A stretch of DNA of 64,000 nt from Gemmatimonadaceae bacterium (GCA_016742275.1 JACVCD010000021.1:31712-95711), one strand, 5' to 3'. Counted from the stretch's first letter, positions 17,101-25,874 are shown. The notes: generated by a model not told the origin, from the letters alone. Numbers and translations: made by a program.

Positions 17101-17808
17101 TACCTGTCCTCCGGCAAAGCCGCCACGTGTCGCATCCATTGAACCAGCGGAATATCGAATATCCACCGGTGCACCACGCGGCAATTGGCCGGCTGGCAGC
17201 GCGGTGCCATTCAATGTGGTCAGGTTGGATGTTGATGAAGCACCAAGCAGCGATGCACCATCGGCACCGGCAACGACATTGCCAACGGTGGCCTGCATGG
17301 CCGTGAGATCGCCGCGTACCGTGGGAGGCAGTGCAGCGGTAACACCGTCCATCCAGCGGTCCGATGCACCGACTTCTTCACTGCCCAAACGGACACCGTT
17401 GTCCGGGCGTGGTTTCCCCTGAGCCTGAACTCGCACGGCTGTCAGTTGGGCGGCGCCAGCGCGAACCAGCACGACGTCCACCACGAACTCGCGCTCGGCA
17501 TCCTGACGTTGTATTCGTCGGCGCACGCTCTGAAACCCCGGTGCCGAGACAAACACCAGATAGTCGCCAGATCCTTCTTCGAATCGCACCGACCAGCGGC
17601 CCTCGCTGTCTGAGACGACCTGTTGTACGCTGCGGTCCGTGCTTCTGGTGACGAAAACCGATGCACCATTGACGGACCGTGCCGAATCGTCCGCGACACG
17701 ACCGCGAAGTGTCTCTGCTGTCGCTTGGGCGGATGCAATACGCGGCAACAGCAACAGGAGCACCAGGCCATATAGGCTGGCGGCATACCTCGGGCAAAGA
17801 ATGCGCAT
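14155..17808 (-). CDS. Large TonB-dependent-receptor-like outer-membrane protein with Spy/CpxP-like C-terminal tail
   Basis: The protein has 1217 residues from ATG 17808 (a TTG at 17838 is in frame but has no better ribosome-binding site). The signal peptide SLYGLVLLLLLPRIASAQ is followed by a carboxypeptidase-regulatory/CnaB-like beta domain (LRGRVADDSARSVNGASVFV, to about residue 105), a plug-like segment (ATVGNVVAGADGASLLG and TLNGTALPAG near 200), and a long beta-barrel-like region to about residue 1050. The last 150 residues are helical and carry two LTxxQ motifs, LTRDQ near 1104 and LTPMQ near 1172, typical of Spy/CpxP periplasmic chaperones. The protein does not end in the aromatic residue usual for barrels. 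Substrate unknown. Confidence 0.75.
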   Translation of the reverse strand: MRILCPRYAASLYGLVLLLLLPRIASAQATAETLRGRVADDSARSVNGASVFVTRSTDRSVQQVVSDSEGRWSVRFEEGSGDYLVFVSAPGFQSVRRRIQRQDAEREFVVDVVLVRAGAAQLTAVRVQAQGKPRPDNGVRLGSEEVGASDRWMDGVTAALPPTVRGDLTAMQATVGNVVAGADGASLLGASSTSNLTTLNGTALPAGQLPRGAPVDIRYSAGSMDATRGGFAGGQVDVRLAAGNRDIQRRRMWGTLSPELLQASDHIGRASGATAGMARLSASADGEAIRRALTYNVSADYARTASDPTTLVDADPTLLRAVGLVPDSAARLLALNGTQGPAPGNALTRSTDTWSILGRLDDTRDTTRVLALTTFASGTLRNGIGASPQLSPNSTMRQSDLALNVQLLNQRTVRRLSAFNENRLALTHTQSNTQSRGIEPTALVVTDMENGGLAVLGASPMAGRDRNGWTAEGASEWAWLAGRDAPGVPGAAAHRFKAIAWLRADGVRDASVPDAFGTWRFASLADYANGVPALYTRTISQPVRSGTAWNSALALSHQWRASPSVHVLSGVRVEGNMMDGASTPSIARVHASPRLGVTWNVGRGDPRSAQMNASYGTVVRPTMGVLRAGIGEFRDLYSAGTLADLRESGDAANAISLLCVGDAAPLAPWNSSGAPSQPTQCRDGSGLGQRVASLRTLSPQYDVPSAWRGYVNYARNVGPFLGRVEVMGAINRALPSVVDRNLIGTPVFTLSDEGRAIYVSPGSIDSRSGAVSPRASRVDDALGLVHEVRSDLRSEAGQLSFGLTTDMFRWRTQYYALTWTLQSVRQQYRGADGGNYGDPRAIEWARGVSDARHIMQLQAAYPMPRRLGTFTLFTRLQSGLPFTPIVRGDIDGDGTPGDRAFVFDPAVDRMPERAAAMQALLQGADPHVRRCLESQLGRVATRQGCSGPWTLSSNARLDFDVPMQVAGRRLRAALNIENLASGADLLLNGDNPRGWGNPAAPDPVLLVPRGFDGNGERFDYAVNPRFGSTRPGNTLLRTPFRVALDFSLDFTRPIAEQRLARTLEPVRRNGTWQSPTVEDMQRVLTRQVSSVHRVLLAFSDTLFLTRDQIDRLRTADSVFQQEARALYHPLAARLSALQRPFDVAAALSDIRATEFAYQRRFWAQQDPVRQILTPMQLDVMPQIIKMIMAYQPTPDPQRWPRWFFADDGSSAGVGPPP

Positions 17809-17903
17809 ATCGATTGGGAATCGACTGGAGGGGAGCAAGGCGGGCGGGAGTTCCTGCTCTACATCCGTGTATTGCTACTGAATGCACATTCCGGAAAACA
17901 CAC

Positions 17904-17940
17904 CAGCGCATCCACCCCCTATGTGGGAGCGAATGCGCTG
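17904..17940 (-). terminator. Hairpin downstream of gltX
   Basis: CAGCGCAT (17904-17911) pairs with ATGCGCTG (17933-17940), and an inner CCAC/GTGG pairing shortens the loop. It lies 20 bases beyond the gltX stop on the minus strand and before the receptor gene. A weak intrinsic terminator is the simplest reading. Confidence 0.45.
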
Positions 17941-17962
17941 ATGACCTGCCGTTGGCGAATGG

Positions 17963-19447
17963 TCAGCCGTTTTTCAGGAACTGCACCGCGGCAGCAATGC
18001 GTGCCAACGATCGGTCGCGTCCGACGTAGAGCAGCACATCGAAAATGCCGGGACTGACGGTGAGTCCAAACAGCGCCACGCGAAGCGGTTGAAAAATCTT
18101 GCCGCCCGAAATGCCAAGCGACTCGGCCAGGGTGCGCAGCGCTTCTTCCATCGCGGCTGGCTCCCACGCATCAAGTGAAGCCAGACGATCGTGTGTGGCC
18201 TGCAGAATGCCTGCCGCTGCATTGGCGTCACGCCACAGCTTGCTGACCGCGTCCGGATCGTACTCCACGGTGTCTGTGAAGAATGGACCAGCCTGCGCCA
18301 CGATTTCGTCGGTGAGACGCGCACGCACGCGCAGCAACTCCAGCACACCATGGAACCATTCAGCGCGCGCCGACAAATCGGCCGCCGTAGCCAGCCCCGC
18401 ACGTTCGAACATCGGCGCTACGATCGCCGCCAACTCGGCAATCGGAATCTGCGCGAGATGCTGACCGTTCATCCACTCGAGTTTCTTGGTGTCGAACACG
18501 GCGGCCTTCTTCTGCAGACCGCGCACGTGAAACTTCTCCACCAGCTCAGCGAGTGTCATGACTTCGGTATCGTCACCCGGTGACCAGCCGAGCAGTGCGA
18601 GAAAGTTGAGCATGGACTGCGGCAACAATCCCTGATGCTGATAGTCACCAACCGCTGTCGCACCATGGCGCTTGCTCAGTTTCTTGCCATCGGCGCCATG
18701 GATCATGGGCACATGGCCGAACTGCGGCTCATCGGCACCAAGCGCACGATAGAGCAGGATTTGCTTTGGTGTGTTGGAGATGTGATCGTCGCCGCGCATC
18801 ACCAGCGTGATGCGCATGGCAATGTCATCGGATACCACGGCCATGTTGTACACGGGCGTGCCATCCGAGCGGAGGATCACGAAATCCTCGATGTCCTTGT
18901 TGGGGAATGCGATGCGCTCGTGTACGAGATCATCCCATGCGGTCTCTCCTTCAGGCACCTTGAAGCGAATCGCAAACGGCTCGTTGGCCGCGAGCTTACT
19001 CGCGACTTCGGCTTCGCTGAGCATCACCCGGGCGCGATCGAATCGAAATACTTCACCACGTGCTTCGGCCTCTGCGCGCAAGCGATCGAGTTCGGCGGCC
19101 GGTGTGAAGTCGCGGTACGCGGCGCCAGTCTCGAGCAGGCGATGCGCATCGGCGTAGTGGCGCGCGACATTGGCGCCCTGGTATACCACTTCCTCATCCC
19201 AGGTGAGGCCAAGCCATTCCAAGCCTTCGAAGATCGCGCGTGTGCTTTCGTCGGTGCTGCGCTGACGATCGGTGTCTTCGATGCGGAGCAGGAACTGTCC
19301 ACCGAATTTCTTGGCGAACAGCCAATTGAAGAGGGCCGTACGCGCTCCACCCACGTGCAGAAAGCCCGTGGGCGACGGTGCAAACCGCACGCGCGGCTGC
19401 TTCGCAGAGGCGGAGCCAGGAGCGACCGCTGGGGCAACTGAGGTCAT
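17963..19447 (-). CDS. gltX: Glutamyl-tRNA synthetase
   Basis: The protein has 494 residues from ATG 19447 (the in-frame GTGs just upstream lack a clear ribosome-binding site). It is a class I synthetase that charges tRNA-Glu. The HIGH-equivalent APSPTGFLHVGGART is near residue 24, RIEDTDRQRS near 58, and the KMSKS-equivalent KKLSKRHGAT near 257. The C-terminal helical anticodon-binding region is complete. It may be non-discriminating, which cannot be decided here. tRNA-Ser(GCU) lies upstream on the same strand with its own terminator. Confidence 0.96.
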   Translation of the reverse strand: MTSVAPAVAPGSASAKQPRVRFAPSPTGFLHVGGARTALFNWLFAKKFGGQFLLRIEDTDRQRSTDESTRAIFEGLEWLGLTWDEEVVYQGANVARHYADAHRLLETGAAYRDFTPAAELDRLRAEAEARGEVFRFDRARVMLSEAEVASKLAANEPFAIRFKVPEGETAWDDLVHERIAFPNKDIEDFVILRSDGTPVYNMAVVSDDIAMRITLVMRGDDHISNTPKQILLYRALGADEPQFGHVPMIHGADGKKLSKRHGATAVGDYQHQGLLPQSMLNFLALLGWSPGDDTEVMTLAELVEKFHVRGLQKKAAVFDTKKLEWMNGQHLAQIPIAELAAIVAPMFERAGLATAADLSARAEWFHGVLELLRVRARLTDEIVAQAGPFFTDTVEYDPDAVSKLWRDANAAAGILQATHDRLASLDAWEPAAMEEALRTLAESLGISGGKIFQPLRVALFGLTVSPGIFDVLLYVGRDRSLARIAAAVQFLKNG

Positions 19448-19536
19448 ATGCACCACAGACCGATTGGTCGGTAAAGCCGATCACCACACCGCGCGCCAGA
19501 CGGTTCGCAGCGGGAGCACAGCATGAAACAGCATGA

Positions 19537-19578
19537 AATAAAAACCGCGGGTCCGCCGACAAAGCAGCGGACCCGCGG
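19537..19578 (-). terminator. Intrinsic terminator of the tRNA-Ser(GCU) gene
   Basis: A perfect 12-bp stem joins 19545-19556 to 19567-19578 around a ten-base loop. On the minus strand it is followed by TTTTTATTT, a proper T-tract. It begins two bases after the tRNA 3' end. Confidence 0.9.
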
Positions 19579-19580
19579 AA

Positions 19581-19670
19581 CGGAGGGAGCGGGATTCGAA
19601 CCCGCGATAGGGGTTGACCCCCTATGCCGGTTTAGCAAACCGGTGCCTTCAGCCTCTCGGCCATCCCTCC
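19581..19670 (-). tRNA. tRNA-Ser (anticodon GCU)
   Basis: This is a 90-nt class II tRNA read on the minus strand. The acceptor GGAGGGA pairs with TCCCTCC with discriminator G. The anticodon loop is TTGCTAA with stem CCGGT/ACCGG. A long variable arm built on an ATAGGGG/CCCCTAT pairing marks it as Ser. The T-loop is GTTCGAATC. CCA is not encoded. Confidence 0.95.
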
Positions 19671-19795
19671 AGTACCCCACGTGCCCCCACTGAATTGCCA
19701 GAGGACTACGTGCCACCGTGGCGCGCGTCAGACGCGCGAACCATGACAGATCGGGAATCTACACGGCCGGGTACGCTCCGGGCAATGGCGGTCGA

Positions 19796-21538
19796 TCAGG
19801 GAGCCTTGGTCTTGCCCTTGGCCGACAGCACACTGTCGCGCTTGGCCTTGAACTCCGTCCCCGGCTTCCATGTCGGCCATGTGTCGGTCATCGCGACACG
19901 GTAGCCCACAGTGAGCAGCACCTTGGTGTCTTCGACGGCGCCGCTCAAGTCCCAGTCTGACTTCACTTCATCACTCGGCTGGTGATAGTCGCGCGATGTG
20001 TATTCCTCGCGCTTCTGCTTGCCGAACGCCGGATCCTTGCCGACAAACTTGTCGCCGGCATCCGTGTAGAGTGCGGGCACGCCCTGCTTCGCGAACTCGA
20101 AGTGATCGGAGCGATAGAAGTATCCCTTCTCGGGTTCCTGATCCGGGCCGACGATGCGACCGAGTGGCTTGAGCACATCGGCCAGCACATCATCGAGTGT
20201 GCTGTTGCCATAGCCGACCACGATGATATCGCTCGTGGGTCCCCACTGATTGACGCCATCCATGTTGATGTTCGCCAGCACATTCGCCAAGGGTACCGGC
20301 GGCTGCGAAGCAAAGTAGCGTGCACCGAGCAAGCCTTTCTCTTCGGCCGTAAGTGCCACGAACATGATGGAGCGCTTGGGCTTCGTTGGCAGCGCAGCAA
20401 AGCCCTTGGCAATCGACAACATCTGCGCGGTGCCTGACGCATTGTCGAGTGCGCCGTTGAAGATCTGGTCACCCTTCAGCGTTGTATCGCGACCCATGTG
20501 ATCCCAGTGCGCCGAATAGATCACGTATTCGTTGCGCAGCGTGCTGTCGCTGCCGGGAAGAGTGGCCACGACATTGCGTGACTGCACCGTGCTGAGGTCA
20601 CTCGCGAGACGCACGCGCGCCCTTGCACCGAGCGCGACCGGCTTGAAATCCTTGCGCAACGCGGCAGCCTTGAGCTTGGCAAAGTCCTGACCCGATGCCG
20701 TCAGCAGTTCTTCAGCCTTCGGTTGGGTGAGCCATGCTTCGAACCCCGTACGCGATGCGTTGCCGTCGGGCGACTTGATGTCGAGGTTCTCGCGCGCGAG
20801 GCTCGACAGTGCCGCGAATGGATAGCCCGCGGGGCCTGTTTCGTGAATGATGATGGCACCGGCAGCGCCCTTGGCGCTCGCGATCTCGTACTTGTACGTC
20901 CACCGGCCGTAGTACGTCATGGCCGATCCCTTGAACATGGTGCTGTCGAGCTTCGTGGAATCGGCCGGGTCGGGAATAGCCGGATCATTCACGAGCATCA
21001 CCAGCACCTTGCCCTTCACGTCAACGCCCTTGTAGTCGTCCCATCCATACTCGGGCGCCACGACACCATAGCCAACAAACACCAACTCGGCATCCGCTTC
21101 CACCAATGCCTGTTCGCGGCGCGTGACCATGTAGTAGTCAGCGGGGTGCGAGAGCGGGATGACACGACTACCCACGTGGAACGATGCTTCCGGATGCGGT
21201 ACCGCGCGCACCAGCGTCACGTTCTGTACAAATGATCCATCGGGCATTCCACCGACCAATCCCATCGCCTTGAACTGCGCTTCGAGATAGCGCACGGTTT
21301 TTTCTTCACCGGGCGATGCAGGTGCTCGGCCTTCAAGAGAATCGTCGGCCAGGACCTTTGTGTGAGCGAGAATGTCATCGGCGGTGATCGCTCCGTACGC
21401 TGGCGCGAGCGCGGTCGAGTCATCCACTGGAGCTGAGGATTCACTGCCTCCACACGCGGTGAGCAACAATGCCAATGCGAGCGTGCGCACGCCGAATGGC
21501 GAACGACGGGTCGGGTCCTTGAGGCGGAGTGTATTCAC
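19796..21538 (-). CDS. M28-family zinc aminopeptidase lipoprotein
   Basis: The protein has 580 residues from GTG 21538, chosen because it gives a lipoprotein signal with lipobox LTAC just before GGSES. An inserted PA-type domain is seen around [19 protein letters not shown]. The M28 co-catalytic zinc residues appear in order: His/Asp in [10 protein letters not shown], Asp in [11 protein letters not shown], Glu-Glu in [14 protein letters not shown], Asp in [11 protein letters not shown], and His in DYHQPSDEV. Such enzymes remove N-terminal residues from peptides outside the cytoplasmic membrane. It follows the YCF48-like gene on the same strand with 41 bases between, probably one transcript. 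Confidence 0.92.
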   Translation of the reverse strand: MNTLRLKDPTRRSPFGVRTLALALLLTACGGSESSAPVDDSTALAPAYGAITADDILAHTKVLADDSLEGRAPASPGEEKTVRYLEAQFKAMGLVGGMPDGSFVQNVTLVRAVPHPEASFHVGSRVIPLSHPADYYMVTRREQALVEADAELVFVGYGVVAPEYGWDDYKGVDVKGKVLVMLVNDPAIPDPADSTKLDSTMFKGSAMTYYGRWTYKYEIASAKGAAGAIIIHETGPAGYPFAALSSLARENLDIKSPDGNASRTGFEAWLTQPKAEELLTASGQDFAKLKAAALRKDFKPVALGARARVRLASDLSTVQSRNVVATLPGSDSTLRNEYVIYSAHWDHMGRDTTLKGDQIFNGALDNASGTAQMLSIAKGFAALPTKPKRSIMFVALTAEEKGLLGARYFASQPPVPLANVLANINMDGVNQWGPTSDIIVVGYGNSTLDDVLADVLKPLGRIVGPDQEPEKGYFYRSDHFEFAKQGVPALYTDAGDKFVGKDPAFGKQKREEYTSRDYHQPSDEVKSDWDLSGAVEDTKVLLTVGYRVAMTDTWPTWKPGTEFKAKRDSVLSAKGKTKAP

Positions 21539-21579
21539 GGTGGGAGAAGTGAAGTGGGGAATGTGACTTGATATTCGGT

Positions 21580-22653
21580 TCAGAACTCGATGCGCCAGAT
21601 GCGACCAGTGCCGCCCACGAGAATGGCGGTACGTCCGACAGCAACCACACTGGTGGTGACCTGATCGGTGATGCGTGTCCATGTGGCGCCGGCGTCGAGG
21701 GAGTAGCTCGCGCCACCGTAGCTGGCTACCACGAGAATGCGATCGCCATTCGCGGGAACCCATGACGCACTGACAATGGCACCCGGTTGCGATGGCCGCG
21801 GCCGCATGGACCATGTGCGTCCGGCATCATTGGTGATGCCGATGACCGCACTCGATGTATCGGTGCGCAGTGCGTTGATGTCGCCAGCAACGGCAACCGC
21901 ACGTTGCGGTGTGGCAAATGCGATACCCGTGAGACCGGCTACGGCACCCCGTACGAATGGCGTGCTATCGGCGCGCCACGTGCGGCCACCATCATGGCTC
22001 GAGAGCAAACGCGCACCCGGCGAACCTGTCGTGATCACCACATGTGATGGCGACGCATGCGCAACACATTGTCCGCTGGCCGCGAATGCGCCTTCGCCAT
22101 TCAATGGGGCGGGGACGTCGGAGACCGGACGCAGTGTCCAAGCTGCACCGCCATTCGAAGTCTGGAGAATGTTGGTGCGACCACCCGACGCATCGCTGAA
22201 TGCCACACCGGATGTTGGTGAGCCAAACGACAGACAATCGTAGAAGGCGGCAGTATCGGCATTGAGAAATTGCAACGCCCACTGCTTGCCGCCGTCTGTC
22301 GTGCGATAGATGCGTGACTTGGCACCAGCGCCGGCCGATAGAATCCACGCCGTGTCGGCGCCCATGCCGTGCACGTCGCGATACTCGAGTGAATCACCAG
22401 ATGGTGTCGGAAGCTTTTCCCACGTGCGTCCGGCATCGCGTGAGCGCAGCACCGTACCACGATGTCCTGCCGCCCACACTACGGAGTCGCCGGCGGCGTG
22501 CACCGACTGCAGCAGTGGAGTCACGCCTGAGGTGACGGGCGTGATGCGAGGCTGTGCGTTCAAGGCCGTGGCCGATACGACAATCGCCACCAGACCGCAG
22601 GCGGCCCGAGTGGCGATTGTACAAAACGTCGGTGTCACCAAAGTGCGCACCAT
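21580..22653 (-). CDS. Exported YCF48/BNR-like beta-propeller protein
   Basis: The protein has 357 residues from ATG 22653. The signal peptide ([18 protein letters not shown]) indicates export. At least four Asp-box-like repeats are seen: [33 protein letters not shown] and [11 protein letters not shown], plus weaker ones ([22 protein letters not shown]). These mark BNR or YCF48 propellers related to photosystem II stability factors and sialidase-type propellers. No catalytic residues of sialidases are evident. ATG 22680 is an alternative start that would touch the tRNA 3' end. The gene begins about 30 bases downstream of tRNA-Ser(UGA), and the M28 peptidase follows. Confidence 0.8.
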   Translation of the reverse strand: MVRTLVTPTFCTIATRAACGLVAIVVSATALNAQPRITPVTSGVTPLLQSVHAAGDSVVWAAGHRGTVLRSRDAGRTWEKLPTPSGDSLEYRDVHGMGADTAWILSAGAGAKSRIYRTTDGGKQWALQFLNADTAAFYDCLSFGSPTSGVAFSDASGGRTNILQTSNGGAAWTLRPVSDVPAPLNGEGAFAASGQCVAHASPSHVVITTGSPGARLLSSHDGGRTWRADSTPFVRGAVAGLTGIAFATPQRAVAVAGDINALRTDTSSAVIGITNDAGRTWSMRPRPSQPGAIVSASWVPANGDRILVVASYGGASYSLDAGATWTRITDQVTTSVVAVGRTAILVGGTGRIWRIEF

Positions 22654-22682
22654 GTTGGGGTGATTCGGCAGGAACTGCATAG

Positions 22683-22769
22683 CGGGAGGAGTGGGATTCG
22701 AACCCACGGTACCGTTGCCGGTACGCCGGTTTTCAAGACCGGAGCCTTAAACCACTCGACCATCCTCCC
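22683..22769 (-). tRNA. tRNA-Ser (anticodon UGA)
   Basis: This is an 87-nt class II tRNA. Acceptor GGGAGGA pairs with TCCTCCC, discriminator G. The anticodon stem-loop is CCGGT CTTGAAA ACCGG, giving TGA. A long variable arm (GTACCGG/CCGGTAC type) and T-loop GTTCGAATC complete it. CCA is not encoded. No terminator separates it from the propeller gene downstream. Confidence 0.95.
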
Positions 22770-22860
22770 TGGTCCGGCATTTGGGTGCCGGGCCGCGAAA
22801 TGTAGTCAGGGGGCGGCGAATGGCGAACGTATCGGCCGAGAAAAGGAAATTCAAAGCCGA

Positions 22861-22890
22861 TTGACATAGTCGGGTATAAATACATATACT
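22861..22890 (+). promoter_or_regulatory. Near-consensus sigma-70 promoter with overlapping AT-rich dyad
   Basis: TTGACA (22861-22866) and TATACT (22885-22890) are separated by 18 bases, 50 bases before the exported CbiX-like gene. The imperfect dyad GTATAAATACATATAC covers the spacer and -10, a natural position for a repressor. This is the strongest promoter match I see in the window. Confidence 0.75.
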
Positions 22891-22940
22891 CGGATGTCCG
22901 TAGTTGAAAGCCATTCTCAACAAGAACGTTCGGAGTTCCG

Positions 22941-23909
22941 ATGTCTGTCGTTTCGAGCGCCGCAGGGCGCCTTTCGCTGGTTGCGATGATGGCGCTGAGC
23001 GCCGGTTCGGTGAGCCCGGTTGCGGCCCAGGCGACGCGCCAGGTGGCGTCCTCGGCCCCCACGGCGGCGTCGGTCGCCACGATCATCGTCGCCCATGGCG
23101 GTGACTCGATCTGGAACTCCCACGTGTTCGACGTGGCGCGCCAGGCCAAGACCGGCGGTCCGGTTGAAGTCTCGTTCCTCATGGGACCGGCGGCCGCGCA
23201 GACGCGCTTCCAGGACGTGGTTGCCAAGCTCGAGAAGGGCGGTGCCTCGCGCATTGTGGTGATCCCGATGCTCGTATCGAGCCACAGCGGACACTATGAC
23301 CAGATCCGCTACCTCGCCGGCGAGAATGTGAAGCTCGACGAAACCATGGAGCATCACCTGCACATGTCGGGCATCGCCAAGCCGACCACGCGCGTGCCGA
23401 TGGTCATCACCAAGGCCATCGACAGCTCACCGGAACTGGCCGACGTACTGACCGATCGCGCCAAGGCCATGACCAATGCGCCGCGCGAACATGCGCTCAT
23501 GATCGTCGGCCACGGCCCGAATGACGCTGAGGAGTATGCACACTGGATGCGTCACCTCCGCATTGTGGCTGATTCGGTGAAGGCGCGTACGGGTTACCGC
23601 GATGTGCGTCTCGAGATGGTGCGTGATGACGCGCCGCCTCATGTGCGCGCCGAGGCTGTGATCCGCGTGCGCGAACTGATCGACATGCAGAGCCAGATCA
23701 CGGGCCGCGACGTGATGGTCATCCCGGTGCTGCTGTCGCGCGGTTCGGTGAGCCGCAGCAAGGTGGCCGCGGACATTGCTGGCACGAAGTCCAAGTACGT
23801 GGCGGAAACCATTCTGCCGCACCCCGCCATGGCGCGCTGGGTGGAGTCGCGTGTGCGTGAGGCTTCGGCCGCGAGCACCAGCGCCAGTAAGGCCGCTTCG
23901 TCCAACTGA
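22941..23909 (+). CDS. Exported two-domain CbiX/SirB-like (sirohydrochlorin chelatase family) protein
   Basis: The protein has 322 residues. A signal peptide (LVAMMALSAGSVSPVAAQ) is followed by two chelatase-like halves: IIVAHGGDSIWN near residue 48, with VVIPMLVSSHSGHYDQIR near 105, and MIVGHGPNDAEEY near 190, with VMVIPVLLSRG near 255. The HG motifs and the HYD/EHHLHM histidines match the metal-handling face of CbiX/SirB enzymes, which put Co2+ or Fe2+ into sirohydrochlorin in the cytoplasm. A secreted version without cobalamin genes nearby more likely binds metal or tetrapyrrole in the periplasm. GGAG precedes the ATG by five bases. Confidence 0.75.
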   Translation: MSVVSSAAGRLSLVAMMALSAGSVSPVAAQATRQVASSAPTAASVATIIVAHGGDSIWNSHVFDVARQAKTGGPVEVSFLMGPAAAQTRFQDVVAKLEKGGASRIVVIPMLVSSHSGHYDQIRYLAGENVKLDETMEHHLHMSGIAKPTTRVPMVITKAIDSSPELADVLTDRAKAMTNAPREHALMIVGHGPNDAEEYAHWMRHLRIVADSVKARTGYRDVRLEMVRDDAPPHVRAEAVIRVRELIDMQSQITGRDVMVIPVLLSRGSVSRSKVAADIAGTKSKYVAETILPHPAMARWVESRVREASAASTSASKAASSN

Positions 23910-23928
23910 AATTGGGTCGTAGTACTCT

Positions 23929-23966
23929 CAAGGCCTCACTGCGGCTGGCGCTGCGGTGAGGCCTTG
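23929..23966 (+). terminator. Hairpin after the CbiX-like gene
   Basis: CAAGGCCTCAC (23929-23939) pairs perfectly with GTGAGGCCTTG (23956-23966), an 11-bp stem with a 16-base loop. It begins 19 bases after the stop codon and ends 15 bases before the next start. No T-tract follows. Confidence 0.6.
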
Positions 23967-23981
23967 TCGCATGTTGCAGAT

Positions 23982-24989
23982 ATGCTGACTCTGCGGACTC
24001 CCTATCTGTTGTACCTTGGCGACGCACGAAGTGAGACGGACGCCAAGACGGCCAAAGGCCTTCGTGATTGGTGCCCTGGGCAGGTACTTGGCGAGTGGAG
24101 TCTGCCGACGTGCGCGGTGCAATTGGGATTGCCGCGATTGTCACCGGCTGAAGCCGGGGCACGTGGAGCTGGCAGTCTGGTTATTGGTATCGCGTCGGTT
24201 GGTGGTGCACTCCCCGATGCATGGGTGCCTGATCTCCTGGCTGCTATTGAAGCCGGCATGGATATCGTGAGTGGGATGCACACGCGTCTTACGTCATTCC
24301 CCGCGCTTGTGGATGCCGCTGCACGACGTGGTGTACGTCTCGTGGATGTGCGGCATATGCAAACGCCGTATCCCGCGGGCACGGGGCGCAAACGTACCGG
24401 TATGCGCATCGCCACTGTCGGCACTGACTGCGCACTCGGCAAGAAATACACGGCCTTGGCACTCACGCGTGCGCTCGAGGCACGCGGTGCCAAGGCGACG
24501 TTTCGCGCCACAGGACAGACCGGCATCATGATTGCCGGCAGCGGCATCCCGATCGATGCGGTGATCTCGGATTTTGTGGCCGGTGCTGCGGAAGTGCTGT
24601 CACCCGACAATGACGCCGATCATTGGGATGTGATCGAAGGGCAGGGATCGCTGTTTCATCCGGCCTATGCTGCCGTCACGTTGGGGCTGCTGCACGGATC
24701 ACAGCCCGACTATCTGGTGCTCTGCCACGATCCCACCCGGCGTACTATCGAGTTCCGACCCGATTTTCCGGTGCCACCGCTCGACGAAGCTGCTGCGCTC
24801 TATCTGCAGCTGGCTCGGCTCACCAATCGGCAGGTGCGGCTTGCCGGAGTGAGCATCAACTCCTCATCGCAAACTGAGGAGGAGTGGGCGCGCTATCGCG
24901 GGGAGCTGGAAGCGCTGTTGCAGGTCCCGGTTAGTGACCCCATCCGAAACGGTATGGATCCGATCGTTTCCACCTTGCCCGGGGTATGA
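23982..24989 (+). CDS. DUF1611 family P-loop enzyme (DgcN-like)
   Basis: The protein has 335 residues from ATG 23982 (a TTG at 23964 lies in the preceding hairpin). The N-terminal Rossmann-like half includes LVIGIASVGGALPDAW and GMDIVSGMHTRL. A P-loop-type GTDCALGKKYTALAL lies near residue 145, with TGQTGIMIAGSGIPID and DVIEGQGSLFHPAY after it. This is the DUF1611 pattern. Characterised members (DgcN) act as D-glutamate N-acetyltransferases and usually pair with a dipeptide-epimerase-like partner (DgcA). No such partner is visible here, so substrate assignment is open. Confidence 0.8.
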   Translation: MLTLRTPYLLYLGDARSETDAKTAKGLRDWCPGQVLGEWSLPTCAVQLGLPRLSPAEAGARGAGSLVIGIASVGGALPDAWVPDLLAAIEAGMDIVSGMHTRLTSFPALVDAAARRGVRLVDVRHMQTPYPAGTGRKRTGMRIATVGTDCALGKKYTALALTRALEARGAKATFRATGQTGIMIAGSGIPIDAVISDFVAGAAEVLSPDNDADHWDVIEGQGSLFHPAYAAVTLGLLHGSQPDYLVLCHDPTRRTIEFRPDFPVPPLDEAAALYLQLARLTNRQVRLAGVSINSSSQTEEEWARYRGELEALLQVPVSDPIRNGMDPIVSTLPGV

Positions 24990-25099
24990 TCCGGGGCTGA
25001 TACTCCAAGTAGAAGCTCACTCGCAGTTCCTGCAGTAGCTGATTGGCTGGCGCGGTTTTCCTGCGCTGGCAGCCTTTTGACCCGGAACCACAGGGACCC

Positions 25100-25849
25100 A
25101 TGCGCAGCAACAATCCGGTGCTCTCCAAGTTCGCCGACACCGCCCGCAACACACTCGGGCTGGATACCACCGACTCCATGACGGTGGCGGGCACCGCCGG
25201 CAAGGCGGGCGTTCTGCTGCTCGTTCTTGCCTTTTCGTCGGCACTGACCTGGCAGCAGGTGTCTGCGGGTCGTATCGAACTCATTACGCCGGCCATGCTC
25301 ATTGGTGGCATCGGTGGATTCATTGTTGCGCTGGTGACGGCATTCAAGCCGCAGTGGGCCAAGTGGACCGCGCCCATCTACGCCTCGCTCGAGGGCGTGT
25401 TCCTGGGCGGCATTTCCGCGCTGTACAACCTGCGATTTGCCGGTCTGCCTCAGCAGGCCGTGTTGCTCACGATGGGTGTGGCGGGCGGTGTGTTCCTGCT
25501 GTACCGCTTCCGCATTCTGCGTGCGACGGAAGGCTTCAAGCGCATGATGGTCGCGGCCATGATGGGCATCATGCTTTTCTACATCGGCTCAATGGTGCTC
25601 GGCCTGTTCGGTGTGAACATCGGTTACTTCACGTCGTCGGGGCCGTTGGCCATTGGTGTCAATCTCGCCATTGCCGGTGTTGCCGCGCTCAACCTCGTGC
25701 TCGACTTCGATCGCATCGAAGAGGGCGTTCGCATGCGCGCGCCCAAGGCCATGGAATGGTTTGCGGCGTTCGGCCTCATGGTCACGCTGGTGTGGCTCTA
25801 TCTCGAGTTGCTGCGACTGCTGTCGCGCTTGCAGGGTCGGCGCGACTAA
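25100..25849 (+). CDS. Bax inhibitor-1 / YccA family membrane protein
   Basis: The protein has 249 residues from ATG 25100. After a cytoplasmic N-terminus of about 35 residues there are seven hydrophobic segments, starting with AGVLLLVLAFSSALTW and ending with FGLMVTLVWLYLELLRLL. The characteristic YASLEGVFLGGISALY near residue 97 and LVLDFDRIEEGV near 200 (the paired Asp residues of the pH-sensing site) identify a bacterial YetJ/BsYetJ-like pH-gated calcium leak protein. Its physiological role in this organism is not shown by context. A long palindromic element follows the stop. Confidence 0.92.
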   Translation: MRSNNPVLSKFADTARNTLGLDTTDSMTVAGTAGKAGVLLLVLAFSSALTWQQVSAGRIELITPAMLIGGIGGFIVALVTAFKPQWAKWTAPIYASLEGVFLGGISALYNLRFAGLPQQAVLLTMGVAGGVFLLYRFRILRATEGFKRMMVAAMMGIMLFYIGSMVLGLFGVNIGYFTSSGPLAIGVNLAIAGVAALNLVLDFDRIEEGVRMRAPKAMEWFAAFGLMVTLVWLYLELLRLLSRLQGRRD

Positions 25850-25874
25850 GAGCCTCGATGCCGTGGTCCGTTGA

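Noticed and set aside
19581..22769. Genomic island flanked by two tRNA-Ser genes
   Set aside because: No integrase, no direct repeats of the tRNA 3' ends, and the enclosed genes look like ordinary exported proteins of this group.
22941..23909. Cobalamin biosynthesis role for the CbiX-like protein
   Set aside because: The signal peptide and lack of any cobalamin or siroheme gene nearby argue against a cytoplasmic chelatase step. No cobalamin riboswitch elements are seen in the 170-base upstream gap.
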